NCBI GenBank assembly: GCA_963556255.1
Contig: OY744604.1
Coordinates: 92,847,635-92,911,634, forward strand
Source: Allolobophora icterica
Taxonomy: Eukaryota > Annelida > Clitellata > Crassiclitellata > Lumbricidae
DNA length: 64,000 bases
Reading direction: 5' to 3'
Under the pieces are notes generated by a model. The model was not told where the DNA came from. It was given only the letters and a program-made list of their open reading frames with translations, and did not search any database. Made by a program: the position numbers and the translations under genes. Below, one piece after another: positions 20,005-27,253 of the stretch. Each line of letters starts with the position of its first letter. The stretch's first letter is position 1.

Positions 20005-20427
20005 CTAACATAGGTCAAGCACGATGTCTTCAAAATTCTTTCCGGCAGCGAGCTCTCTTAGCACGGTCAGGCAGAGATGGCCACATACCACATCATCGGG
20101 CCCCTGTAGCTGGAACGTTTGAGTTCTTATAGGATTTTTTAAATATCTAGAAATTTCGAGAGGCGGATCCAGCCCATAACTGTCAAAATAGACGGCTTTT
20201 GGTCCATCTATCCAATAGGCGACCCAGTGAGTACCATCACCAGAACCGGAATCTAAATTAACAACTCCACACTCCTTCTCACGAGCCACGGCGGGCAGAC
20301 CATCTCGCATGAAAACACCGCGGAAATGCGGCAGCGCCCTGGCAACTTTCTCTATATCGAAGTTGCTAAGAGGTTTTAGTTTTTTTGTCCGATGTAGAGA
20401 CCGGATCCTTTGCACATTGGACAACAA
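20005..20427 (-). CDS. Adenain-like cysteine protease (Polinton maturation protease), 140 aa
   Basis: A small ULP1/adenain-type protease. The N-terminal block 'LSNFDIEKVARALPHFRGVF' is a family hallmark. Catalytic candidates are His67 in 'GTHWVAYW', Asp82 in 'YFDSYG', oxyanion Gln108 in 'FQLQGPD' and nucleophile Cys115 in 'VVCGHLC'. In adenoviruses and Polintons this enzyme cleaves virion precursor proteins during maturation. Likely substrates here are the pVI-like and pX-like proteins. The start overlaps the 3' end of the upstream pX-like gene by 52 bp in another frame. The next Met (residue 40) would delete the conserved N-terminal block, so the early start is kept. All catalytic residues are present, so it is probably active. 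Confidence 0.93.
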   Translation of the reverse strand: MLSNVQRIRSLHRTKKLKPLSNFDIEKVARALPHFRGVFMRDGLPAVAREKECGVVNLDSGSGDGTHWVAYWIDGPKAVYFDSYGLDPPLEISRYLKNPIRTQTFQLQGPDDVVCGHLCLTVLRELAAGKNFEDIVLDLC

Positions 20428-20948
20428 CCACCACGAGTCTCACGCCCGAGATATAAACCAGTCCCGCGGACCTGGGCCTCGAGTTCGCGATTGTGACGCG
20501 CGGCCTCTGCTAAAGCCGCGTCGTCGATCCGTTTTTTCTCGGCTTGGGCCGCATCGCTGGCCTGTTTCTTGCGCAGAGCCTCTGCATCGCTGGCCTGTTT
20601 GCTCTGCACAGCCTTTACTACCCCAGCGGTCCCACCAGCCACGGCACCCGCCGCGGATAACCCACCAAAAAGCAGCGGGAGGAGAGCCAGTAGTGGAAGA
20701 AATCCGCCCGATTTTGTCATCTTTTTCAGTTGCGTTTTGGTGAATCTCAGCTCCATGCCAACGCCTTCCGAAATCTTCTTCACGATTCGGGCGGCTTGAA
20801 CTTTCGTAAGCGCGAGCTTATCGTCTCCACGAAGCTGGCCATGAGCGAGTCGGATCGTGGCACCAGTGCCGGCGCGCGCAGCTCTAGCTAATGTTTGCTT
20901 TTGCCCTTCGGTCAGTGAAAGGCCGAACGCAACGTATTCAGTTTTCAT
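20376..20948 (-). CDS. pX/pVI-like hydrophobic minor virion protein, 190 aa
   Basis: The N-terminal about 70 residues are soluble ('LTEGQKQTLARAARAGTGAT'). A basic motif 'LRFTKTQLKKMTKSGG' leads into a hydrophobic stretch 'FLPLLALLPLLFGGLSAAGA' (about residues 83-110). A long charged helix follows, with a duplicated 'KQASDA' element. The C-terminus has two G-x-G-L-Y-[LI]-G motifs ('GTGLYLG', 'GSGLYIG') separated by a Cys pair (CCPMC). The architecture resembles small adenovirus core/membrane-lytic proteins and recurs in Polintons. The precise function is unproven. Its end overlaps the protease gene. A role in membrane disruption or genome condensation, with processing by the neighbouring protease, is inference. 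Confidence 0.85.
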   Translation of the reverse strand: MKTEYVAFGLSLTEGQKQTLARAARAGTGATIRLAHGQLRGDDKLALTKVQAARIVKKISEGVGMELRFTKTQLKKMTKSGGFLPLLALLPLLFGGLSAAGAVAGGTAGVVKAVQSKQASDAEALRKKQASDAAQAEKKRIDDAALAEAARHNRELEAQVRGTGLYLGRETRGGCCPMCKGSGLYIGQKN

Positions 20949-21005
20949 TTTTGGAAAAAATATATCTAAAAGAGGGCCTTGTATCTAAATGTGAAAAACC
21001 GATTT

Positions 21006-22301
21006 CTAGTAGACGACGTTGAATTTGCTGCCATCCGATTCAAAATTCAGGAGTCGGTCGCTGATCAGGACGGCATATGCTGTCGTATTATTTGGTACCC
21101 CTTCGTTAAAGTCCACCTTGATTTGTATGTCCTGTACAGAGGTTTTAAGTCGTTCAGATTGCCGCCGCACGTCCAGAACGAAGATCGGAAACAAATCTAC
21201 AAATTCGATTGGTGTCGGTTGGCATGACGATTCACGCGCGTCTATGCCGCAATATTCTTCCTTGAAGTCACGTAGGGCCTTGTAAGCGCGAGAGGTTGTC
21301 CTCTTGGTGAAGTCGAGATTCATGTCAACAACCGGGTAGCGATCGCTGTTGAGCATAGCGAAAATGTTGCGAACCTGCACATGGTCAAACAGTGCCGGAT
21401 TCTGGCCTTGATGTGCATTCTTTCCAGTTTGAAAAGCAACAAGAATCCAGCGTGGCTTTTCCGTGCCCGACTTAACACTCAAACGCCAGGAAAAAGTCGT
21501 CGCTCGTGGCACCGCAATGTTGTCGCATTGCATGGCGCGGAATGCTACAGGTACCTTAACCTTGGCTTCAATCTGCTTCATAAGCATGCTTTTATACTCC
21601 AGAGCGGGTATTATATGCGGCATGAACCAGGAGAGTTTAGTCAGCGCGATCTGGCCATTGGCCGCTGCGGCTTCCTTGAAGATCGCGTCTGCGTCCCCCT
21701 GCCGGCTCAGCAGTAAGGAGTGTTTAATCCCGTATACGACTTTGTGGTAATCATCGCAAAAGCCGAATAGATGTCTTAAGGGAACGATGAATGAAAACGT
21801 TCCAATAGGGACGGGTTTTCCAATGATCATCAGTCGACGGGCCTCGAAGCCGATATTCGCAGCCGCCGCCGCCGCGGTCGTGTCCTTCTGCCAACACATG
21901 TTTAAACCTTCGCCTTTGGAAAAATCATCGCCGTATACCAGCATGCCTTTCATCGTCGTGGCTTGCCCAGGTGACATGACATTCTCTATCTCGGTATTGT
22001 TAGCCAGGTATCGAATTTGAGAAAACATGTACGGGATAGCATTGTTGATGAATGACACCAACGAGTCTGCGATGTAACCCGCGCCAGTTGATGTAATCCT
22101 GCCCTCCACAAGAAGGTAACTCTTGGAAGGTTGCGTGAAAATGTCTTGATTCTGGATGTCTATCTGTATGGCCTGGCCGTTGTTAATAGCCGCAGGGTTT
22201 TGTGACTCATACTCGCGATATTCAAACGATTCGATGCTATTATCATCGGGCACCGCCGAAGCGATGTCCAACATTTCACTCGGCACGTCAAATGCCGCCA
22301 T
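21006..22301 (-). CDS. Major capsid protein, double jelly-roll, 431 aa
   Basis: Family-typical features include an acidic N-terminus with 'SIESFEYREYESQNPAAI', 'SYLLVEGRI' and 'FINNAIPYMFSQIRYLANN' in the first jelly roll. 'GTFSFIVPLRHLFGFCDDY' follows, and the C-terminal 'FVDLFPIFVLDVRRQSERLK' is diagnostic of Polinton MCPs. MCPs of this lineage form pseudo-hexameric trimers that tile an icosahedral capsid. The length fits intact relatives, and no stop or frameshift is seen. It lies between the pVI-like and pX-like genes. GCTATAATA precedes the ATG. Confidence 0.94.
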   Translation of the reverse strand: MAAFDVPSEMLDIASAVPDDNSIESFEYREYESQNPAAINNGQAIQIDIQNQDIFTQPSKSYLLVEGRITSTGAGYIADSLVSFINNAIPYMFSQIRYLANNTEIENVMSPGQATTMKGMLVYGDDFSKGEGLNMCWQKDTTAAAAAANIGFEARRLMIIGKPVPIGTFSFIVPLRHLFGFCDDYHKVVYGIKHSLLLSRQGDADAIFKEAAAANGQIALTKLSWFMPHIIPALEYKSMLMKQIEAKVKVPVAFRAMQCDNIAVPRATTFSWRLSVKSGTEKPRWILVAFQTGKNAHQGQNPALFDHVQVRNIFAMLNSDRYPVVDMNLDFTKRTTSRAYKALRDFKEEYCGIDARESSCQPTPIEFVDLFPIFVLDVRRQSERLKTSVQDIQIKVDFNEGVPNNTTAYAVLISDRLLNFESDGSKFNVVY

Positions 22302-22416
22302 TATTATAGCTAAAAAAGTTCAAGCTTCAATTATTAATCATGTTACAAATTAATTTCATATGTGGTGGGTTAAACATTTTTTAAATTGCGTTTTGTGAAT
22401 TAGTCGGAATTTTCTT

Positions 22417-22875
22417 TCATTTTGCAAGAAACAGACCCCTACCACAACGACTCGGCTTTATAGTTTTGAAACCGGATCCAGCAATGCGGCTGTTTATGTC
22501 GGCCATTGTCGGAACAACGGGTGGCGGACTCACAGCCAGCTGTTTTAAGTATTCAATGCTCTTGTCGCTGAGCGCCTTCTCCAAAGGTGCGGGAACAACA
22601 GGCGCGGCAGATGAATTTTCATTTCGTAAATGAGCTTCATTTACGGCCGCAGCGCGTCTCGCTTTCACGGCATCAACAATTTGCCTGACGGCAGATGCTG
22701 TTGTGGCGCCGGCTTTCGCGACATTACCAACCGCCTTGGCAACGTTTGTGATTGTGCCTCTATTCGCCGAAATGAAGGAGCCTGCACGGCCAAGGAAACC
22801 CGCGATTTTGGGTATCCAGTCGAAAAGTCCGCCACCCACGACACGACGCCGCTTTTTAATTCCAAGAACAAACAT
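22417..22875 (-). CDS. Adenovirus pVI-like minor capsid protein, about 152 aa
   Basis: Basic 'KKRRRVVGGG' is followed at once by an amphipathic/hydrophobic segment 'LFDWIPKIAGFLGRAGSFIS'. A long Ala-rich helix comes next ('TNVAKAVGNVAKAGATTASA'), then a Pro-rich linker and the terminal 'SRCGRGLFLAK'. VVGG-G fits the adenain-type consensus hydrophobic-x-G-G with cleavage after GG, which would free the amphipathic helix. pVI-like proteins lyse the endosomal membrane and link hexons to the core. The Met at 22875 is preferred. An alternative Met at 22905 adds ten residues and overlaps the penton gene by 8 bp. The tail motif G-x-G-L-F-L echoes that of the pX-like protein. Confidence 0.85.
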   Translation of the reverse strand: MFVLGIKKRRRVVGGGLFDWIPKIAGFLGRAGSFISANRGTITNVAKAVGNVAKAGATTASAVRQIVDAVKARRAAAVNEAHLRNENSSAAPVVPAPLEKALSDKSIEYLKQLAVSPPPVVPTMADINSRIAGSGFKTIKPSRCGRGLFLAK

Positions 22876-22897
22876 GAGAATATTTAAGTGTGAACAT

Positions 22898-23689
22898 TTA
22901 CGCACTGCGGATGTGAAACCTTATAGTTACTGTCTCACCGCGGAGGTTTAATTGTTCACCATTCTGGTCGGTCAGCCACACACGAATGCCCTGTACGTTA
23001 CCAGCCAGTGCAACTGGTAGGTACACCAGATTTTTCGGAGACTCGATTACCTTGTAGCCGGGCGACACATCCGGGAAAAAACTATAGATTACTGGCAGCT
23101 GGCTACCATTTCGATACGATCCAGAGATAATGTCACAATTTACCAGGATTGTGTCCACGCGGAGAATATCGACTGGATTTTCTCCCTCTTTATAACCACT
23201 ACCAAGCCTCTGAGGGTTAAAACCGAGCATTTGCCTGATGGTAGATTGAGCCATATTTACCTTATATAGGGCATTCGTAATTTTTATGAAGGCGCGTAGG
23301 GTAGATGCGTTAGCTCCTATGGTAATAGGAGAATTAAAGCCGAGTGGTGCCACACCCGTCGGAGAATTTTGCTTTTCTAACTGCCTACCGATTTCATCAT
23401 TAATCTGTGCGATCTCGTAGCTTCCGTCGGGCAAAATGATCGTCTTCCACGTCACACCATTGTCGGTGCTGTAGACGAACTTGTTATTTGTACTATCGAT
23501 GTTGGGAATCGAATTATAAGTTTCAAGATTGACCAAAGCAAGCTCAAAGCGTCTTTTTGGATCCAGGTACAGCGGTGGTGAGAAAGCCGTGGTCCACCCT
23601 GTAGTATCTGAGGAAACAACTATACTAAAATTTTCCTTAGGCTGTAAAAGTTCTCTAATTTCTTCGAGCAGTTTCTCCGAGCGTTCCAT
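22898..23689 (-). CDS. Minor capsid (penton-like, single jelly-roll) protein, 263 aa
   Basis: Diagnostic blocks of Polinton penton proteins are present: 'FELALVNLETYNSIPNI', 'VTWKTIILPDGSYEIAQIND', 'QMLGFNPQ', 'DIISGSYRNGSQLPVIYSFF', 'NLVYLPVALAGNVQGIRVWL', and the terminal 'TDQNGEQLNLRGETVTI'. The length is normal and the frame is open. Pentameric single jelly-roll proteins occupy the capsid vertices and would anchor the fiber encoded downstream. The 10-bp gap to the upstream gene shows tight packing. Confidence 0.92.
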   Translation of the reverse strand: MERSEKLLEEIRELLQPKENFSIVVSSDTTGWTTAFSPPLYLDPKRRFELALVNLETYNSIPNIDSTNNKFVYSTDNGVTWKTIILPDGSYEIAQINDEIGRQLEKQNSPTGVAPLGFNSPITIGANASTLRAFIKITNALYKVNMAQSTIRQMLGFNPQRLGSGYKEGENPVDILRVDTILVNCDIISGSYRNGSQLPVIYSFFPDVSPGYKVIESPKNLVYLPVALAGNVQGIRVWLTDQNGEQLNLRGETVTIRFHIRSA

Positions 23690-23699
23690 CTTGTGTGCT

Positions 23700-24812
23700 T
23701 TATTTTATGAGCATGTTTCTATTCAATTCGAGTGCCAGCTCTTTGGAGATCGCACCGGAACGCAGTAACTCATCAAGAATGGCGGAGATTTCGTTGCCGA
23801 GACCTGTGTTTCCCGCGGCCCTAGAGGCCACCAAAAGCTGCAACCTCTCTACCAGGGCGTTTGGATCGTTGTAAAATTGCACCGCGCCGCCTCGAATCAG
23901 CTGGAACTTTTTACTTTTCCGGCCATGAATAGGCAGACCAGACATCTGAACGAGCTTTTTGAAAGTTTCAATTGCCTGAGGCGAATATTGCTTAGTCTTA
24001 ACGAAGCGTTTCGTTAACAGGCTGAACAATGACTCATCGGCAGGAGCTTCGAGCACCAGGTTCCCACCTTTAAACACTCTTAGTCTACCAGCAGACAGCG
24101 CGACGGGGTCGACGGAGAGCTCACCCAAGGCGCTACCTTGTAATTTAAGAGGAACGGCTGGGACACTGAAACCCTTTCCCTTTTTGATGAGGCTGTGGCC
24201 CGCTAGCAGTGTATGGATTCGCTTTTTATATTCCCTTAGGGCTTCAATATCTGCAGTCACCTCATCTACCTTTTCTTCGTCTTTTTCCTTTTTAGCATTC
24301 TTTTTCTCTTTGCCCAGGGTGTGGCGATTATAGTGATTTACCTCACCGATTATCTTTTCAGCACCTGCAATGTCGGCTAGATCGAGCTCGCTCGGAGGTT
24401 TGAAACCGTGTCGTGTGATTGCCGCGACGTTGAGATATTTGTTTGGATCTACTAACAATGCGTGGGGGATTCGGGATGTTGGAAGCGCTGGAAGGGCTGG
24501 AGCAGCCGTTGGAGCTGCTGTTCCTGCGGTTTCACCGAACAAAGCTGCTATCGGGTTAAAATTAGCAGACTCTGAAATCTGCGCCGGCAAATCCTGTAAA
24601 GCGCTGGTAACTTTATGCAGCTCCTTAGACGTAGCCACCTGGGATTCAGCCGTGGCTGTGGCTATTGGTTTGAAAAGCTTTGCCGCATCGTACTGAAGGT
24701 TGGCTTCACCGAGCTTCTCATCCACGAAACGTTGTCTCAATCGATTTCTCCGAGCTAAATAATCCTGAGTTAACGCGTCTCGCTCCTGTTTAGACGAAAC
24801 TTTTGTCCACAT
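23700..24812 (-). CDS. Polinton conserved protein of unknown function, 370 aa
   Basis: The N-terminal 75 residues are helical and charged ('ARRNRLRQRFVDEKLGEANL'). An Ala/Pro-rich linker (about 85-115) follows, then 'PHALLVDPNKYLNVAAITR' and a Lys/Glu-rich coil (about 165-185). The conserved C-terminal half contains 'ALGELSVDPVALSAGRLRVF', 'SLFSLLTKRFVKTKQYSPQ' and 'VQFYNDPNALVERLQLL'. Proteins with this C-terminal half recur next to penton and ATPase genes in invertebrate Polintons. I recognise the family pattern but know no function. A capsid assembly or minor virion role is inferred from its place in the structural cluster. Confidence 0.85.
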   Translation of the reverse strand: MWTKVSSKQERDALTQDYLARRNRLRQRFVDEKLGEANLQYDAAKLFKPIATATAESQVATSKELHKVTSALQDLPAQISESANFNPIAALFGETAGTAAPTAAPALPALPTSRIPHALLVDPNKYLNVAAITRHGFKPPSELDLADIAGAEKIIGEVNHYNRHTLGKEKKNAKKEKDEEKVDEVTADIEALREYKKRIHTLLAGHSLIKKGKGFSVPAVPLKLQGSALGELSVDPVALSAGRLRVFKGGNLVLEAPADESLFSLLTKRFVKTKQYSPQAIETFKKLVQMSGLPIHGRKSKKFQLIRGGAVQFYNDPNALVERLQLLVASRAAGNTGLGNEISAILDELLRSGAISKELALELNRNMLIK

Positions 24813-24903
24813 CGTGGTTGTATGTCGACTATATCTTGACGGTAACGATTACCTTTGTCCACATCGCGTTGTATGTCGGCTATATGTTGTCTATATCATG
24901 TCT

Positions 24904-25590
24904 TTAAATACTTGCCTTGGGCTTATAGAAGCGATCGAACCCGCAACGATATTTTCCGTCGTACACTTTGGACGTCAAATCTATGACTGCGAATCCATAT
25001 GGCTGAGCAGCACACTCGCTGAAGAACGTACGGAACTCATCGAAAGACATGTCGCCGCCCACGAACGTATCGTGAATGGCTCGCAAATTTTTACTGTCTT
25101 GGTTGAAGAGGACGATAAGATTAGCATTGTCACGGATCGCTTGCTTCGGAATTCGAAAATAATTCTGCGTTAAGTAGAAGCAGTCCGCGCCACCGTGTCG
25201 ACCCATAGTGAAATACCTTTCGATGGGCGACTGTTTTTCAAGCATGACGTCATCGAACACTAGAAGGCTTCTGGCATTCTTATTTAATGATTCAACTGGA
25301 ACTATTTCATCTGAGCAAGAGTGAAAGGAAGCCACTTCCTTCCCGGCAACTTTTTCCAACTCTGTAACCCAGTCCCGAAGAAACTGATATTTTTCCTGTC
25401 CCAGAGACTTTGAGTAGAGGTATAGCCGATCAAAACGCAGGTACCCCTTCTTCAACAGAAGGTTAAGCAGTAGGTTTGTTTTCCCACATCCGCTAGGCCC
25501 ACAGATTATGCACCGTATGCTGGATGGTAACAGCCAATGGTGGTGTTTTTTTCCATCGTCGGCTTCGAGATCGAAATTTGTTATTTCCAT
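24904..25590 (-). CDS. Genome-packaging ATPase (A32/FtsK-HerA-like), 228 aa
   Basis: The Walker A motif GPSGCGKT is at residues 31-38 and Walker B 'LLVFDDV' at about 109-115. A sensor-like 'YLTQNYF' lies at about 139-145. 'FEHF'-type arginine-finger regions are not obvious. The enzyme powers translocation of genomic DNA into the capsid. The open frame extends upstream to 25737, but that part overlaps the divergent zinc-ribbon/PLA2 gene. The family starts with 'MEITNFDLE', so the Met at 25590 is chosen, giving the usual length. The divergent neighbour starts only 20-40 bp away, implying a shared bidirectional promoter. Confidence 0.92.
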   Translation of the reverse strand: MEITNFDLEADDGKKHHHWLLPSSIRCIICGPSGCGKTNLLLNLLLKKGYLRFDRLYLYSKSLGQEKYQFLRDWVTELEKVAGKEVASFHSCSDEIVPVESLNKNARSLLVFDDVMLEKQSPIERYFTMGRHGGADCFYLTQNYFRIPKQAIRDNANLIVLFNQDSKNLRAIHDTFVGGDMSFDEFRTFFSECAAQPYGFAVIDLTSKVYDGKYRCGFDRFYKPKASI

Positions 25591-25628
25591 ATAGAGACAA
25601 CGAGTTATGATTGTATTCAACGAAAACA

Positions 25629-26189
25629 ATGTATTGCCTACGATGTAAGAAACATACTGAGACTTCAAATGAAACAATTGTCGAGTTACGAAACGGTCGG
25701 CCAGCCAAGAAGGGAACGTGTGCCGTCTGCGGTGCAAAGAAGAGCCAAATTTTGCCTTCTAAAGTGCGAAAGACTGGAGGCTCGCTACTGAATAGCGCTC
25801 TTAATGTTCTGCCTCTGCCAGAAATGCATATGAGCCTTCCATCCGGTATGTCTTCGGAAGATAATCCGGGAGGTTCTTTTCAGAATACAGGAAAGTACTC
25901 CTACTGTGGACCATTCACAAAACTCGATAAACGGCTGTCACAGCGATATCACGGTGTTAATCAGCTCGACCGTGCGTGCCTCCACCACGATGTAGCTTAC
26001 GCAGTTCATAAAGATACCCCGGGGCGTAATCACGCAGATGACATCCTCGCCGCAGCCGCGTCGAAGATCGCACTCACCGATGAAACTCCGGATTATGAGA
26101 AGAAAGATGCCCGGCTCGTATCGGCCATTATGACAGCGAAGTCGAGGCTGGGGATGGGTGTCAGAACGAGCCAGCGAAAACGCAAATGA
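25629..26189 (+). CDS. Zinc-ribbon plus phospholipase A2-like protein, 186 aa
   Basis: The N-terminus 'MYCLRCKKHTET' with 'KKGTCAVCGAKKSQ' is a CxxC...CxxC zinc ribbon of the DUF5679 type. The C-terminal half has a calcium-loop-like 'YCGPFTKLDKRL' (about residues 88-99) and the catalytic pair in 'LDRACLHHDVAYAVH' (His-Asp, about 117-121). It closes with basic 'RTSQRKRK'. This matches the parvovirus VP1u-like PLA2 fold reported in Polintons/adintoviruses, where it would breach endosomal membranes on entry. The Met at 25629 is chosen because the ribbon starts there. 25611 adds six residues. The stop overlaps an upstream ATG of the integrase frame (ATGA). Confidence 0.88.
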   Translation: MYCLRCKKHTETSNETIVELRNGRPAKKGTCAVCGAKKSQILPSKVRKTGGSLLNSALNVLPLPEMHMSLPSGMSSEDNPGGSFQNTGKYSYCGPFTKLDKRLSQRYHGVNQLDRACLHHDVAYAVHKDTPGRNHADDILAAAASKIALTDETPDYEKKDARLVSAIMTAKSRLGMGVRTSQRKRK

Positions 26190-26239
26190 AAATCATTTGT
26201 GTATGTGTTTACCTGTTTGTAATATATAGTTTTACTGAA

Positions 26240-27253
26240 ATGTCTAAGCACCTTTCAGCCGTCTATTACAGCCCTAAAGGTTACTGGCGAGGCAAGGCTG
26301 CGGTGAAGAAACTAGCCTCAGCCGCCAAAGTTTCCGAGGCGGAGGCACGTGATTGGTTGAAGAAACAAGCGGTGTGGCAGATTTATTTACCCGTTCCACG
26401 CCGCATACCGCGTCCAAAGTTCGAGGAAAATCGCCCAAACGCCGTACACCAAGCCGATCTCTTGTTTTTACCTCACGATAAAGTAGGTCGAAAGACTTAT
26501 AAATACGCTCTCACTGTTGTTGATGTTGCTTCACGATACAAAGAAGCTGAACCGTTGATCAACAAAAGTGCGACCGAAGTCGCCGCCGCTTTAAGCCGGA
26601 TCTATAAGAGGGGCCCATTAACTTGGCCTCGACTCTTTCAGGTCGATCCTGGACGCGAATTTATGGGTGATTTTACACCGTTGCTGGCGAAGCACGACGT
26701 TCTTGTAAGACGCGGACAGGCCGGAAATCATCGCCAACAGGGCATCGTTGAACGCTTTAACCGTACTCTAGCTGAGCGACTCTTCGGTGCTCAATACGCT
26801 CAGGAATTGCTCCTGGATGCAAGGGGGTCATCAGAACGGTCAGTGGAATGGGTTCGACGATTGCCCGAAGTTGTAGCTACACTAAACGATGAGCCGACGC
26901 GCTTGCTCGACATGAAGCCGGTTGAAGCGATGAAAGCTGCTAAAGTGACACAGAAGCCCTCTCATTCACAAATGAAAACTCGTTTGTGGGGAATGGATGA
27001 GCCTATTCTCGGACACGACGTTCTCGTCCGCTATTTGTACGCTCCCGGCGAGCTCGAAGGTGGAAGCAAACGTGCCACCGATCCTAACTGGTCGCTCACC
27101 ATCCACGCTATTTTGGATGTTGTTCGGCAGGCTGGTAAACCGGCTTTATACCATCTAGTTGATGGGCCTGGCCGCGGGTTTGTACGTGAGGAGCTGCTTC
27201 TGGTGCCTATGGGCACTGAGCTACCCCCCGATAGAATACTCAACCGTCGTTGA
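26240..27253 (+). CDS. Polinton integrase (retroviral-type rve), 337 aa
   Basis: An N-terminal helical region begins 'MSKHLSAVYYSPKGYWRG', then a DDE core. The acidic residues are Asp73 in 'HQADLLFL', Asp136 in 'QVDPGREF' and Glu171 in 'GIVERFN' (34 residues between the last two). The C-terminal part ends with an SH3/chromo-like segment ('LYHLVDGPGRGFVREELLLV'). The enzyme inserts the linear element DNA, giving the short target duplication and TIR-bounded structure seen here. The frame is open to 26186, but the Met at 26240 gives the family-typical start. The 3' end overlaps the convergent polymerase gene by 14 bp. All catalytic residues are intact. Confidence 0.93.
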   Translation: MSKHLSAVYYSPKGYWRGKAAVKKLASAAKVSEAEARDWLKKQAVWQIYLPVPRRIPRPKFEENRPNAVHQADLLFLPHDKVGRKTYKYALTVVDVASRYKEAEPLINKSATEVAAALSRIYKRGPLTWPRLFQVDPGREFMGDFTPLLAKHDVLVRRGQAGNHRQQGIVERFNRTLAERLFGAQYAQELLLDARGSSERSVEWVRRLPEVVATLNDEPTRLLDMKPVEAMKAAKVTQKPSHSQMKTRLWGMDEPILGHDVLVRYLYAPGELEGGSKRATDPNWSLTIHAILDVVRQAGKPALYHLVDGPGRGFVREELLLVPMGTELPPDRILNRR

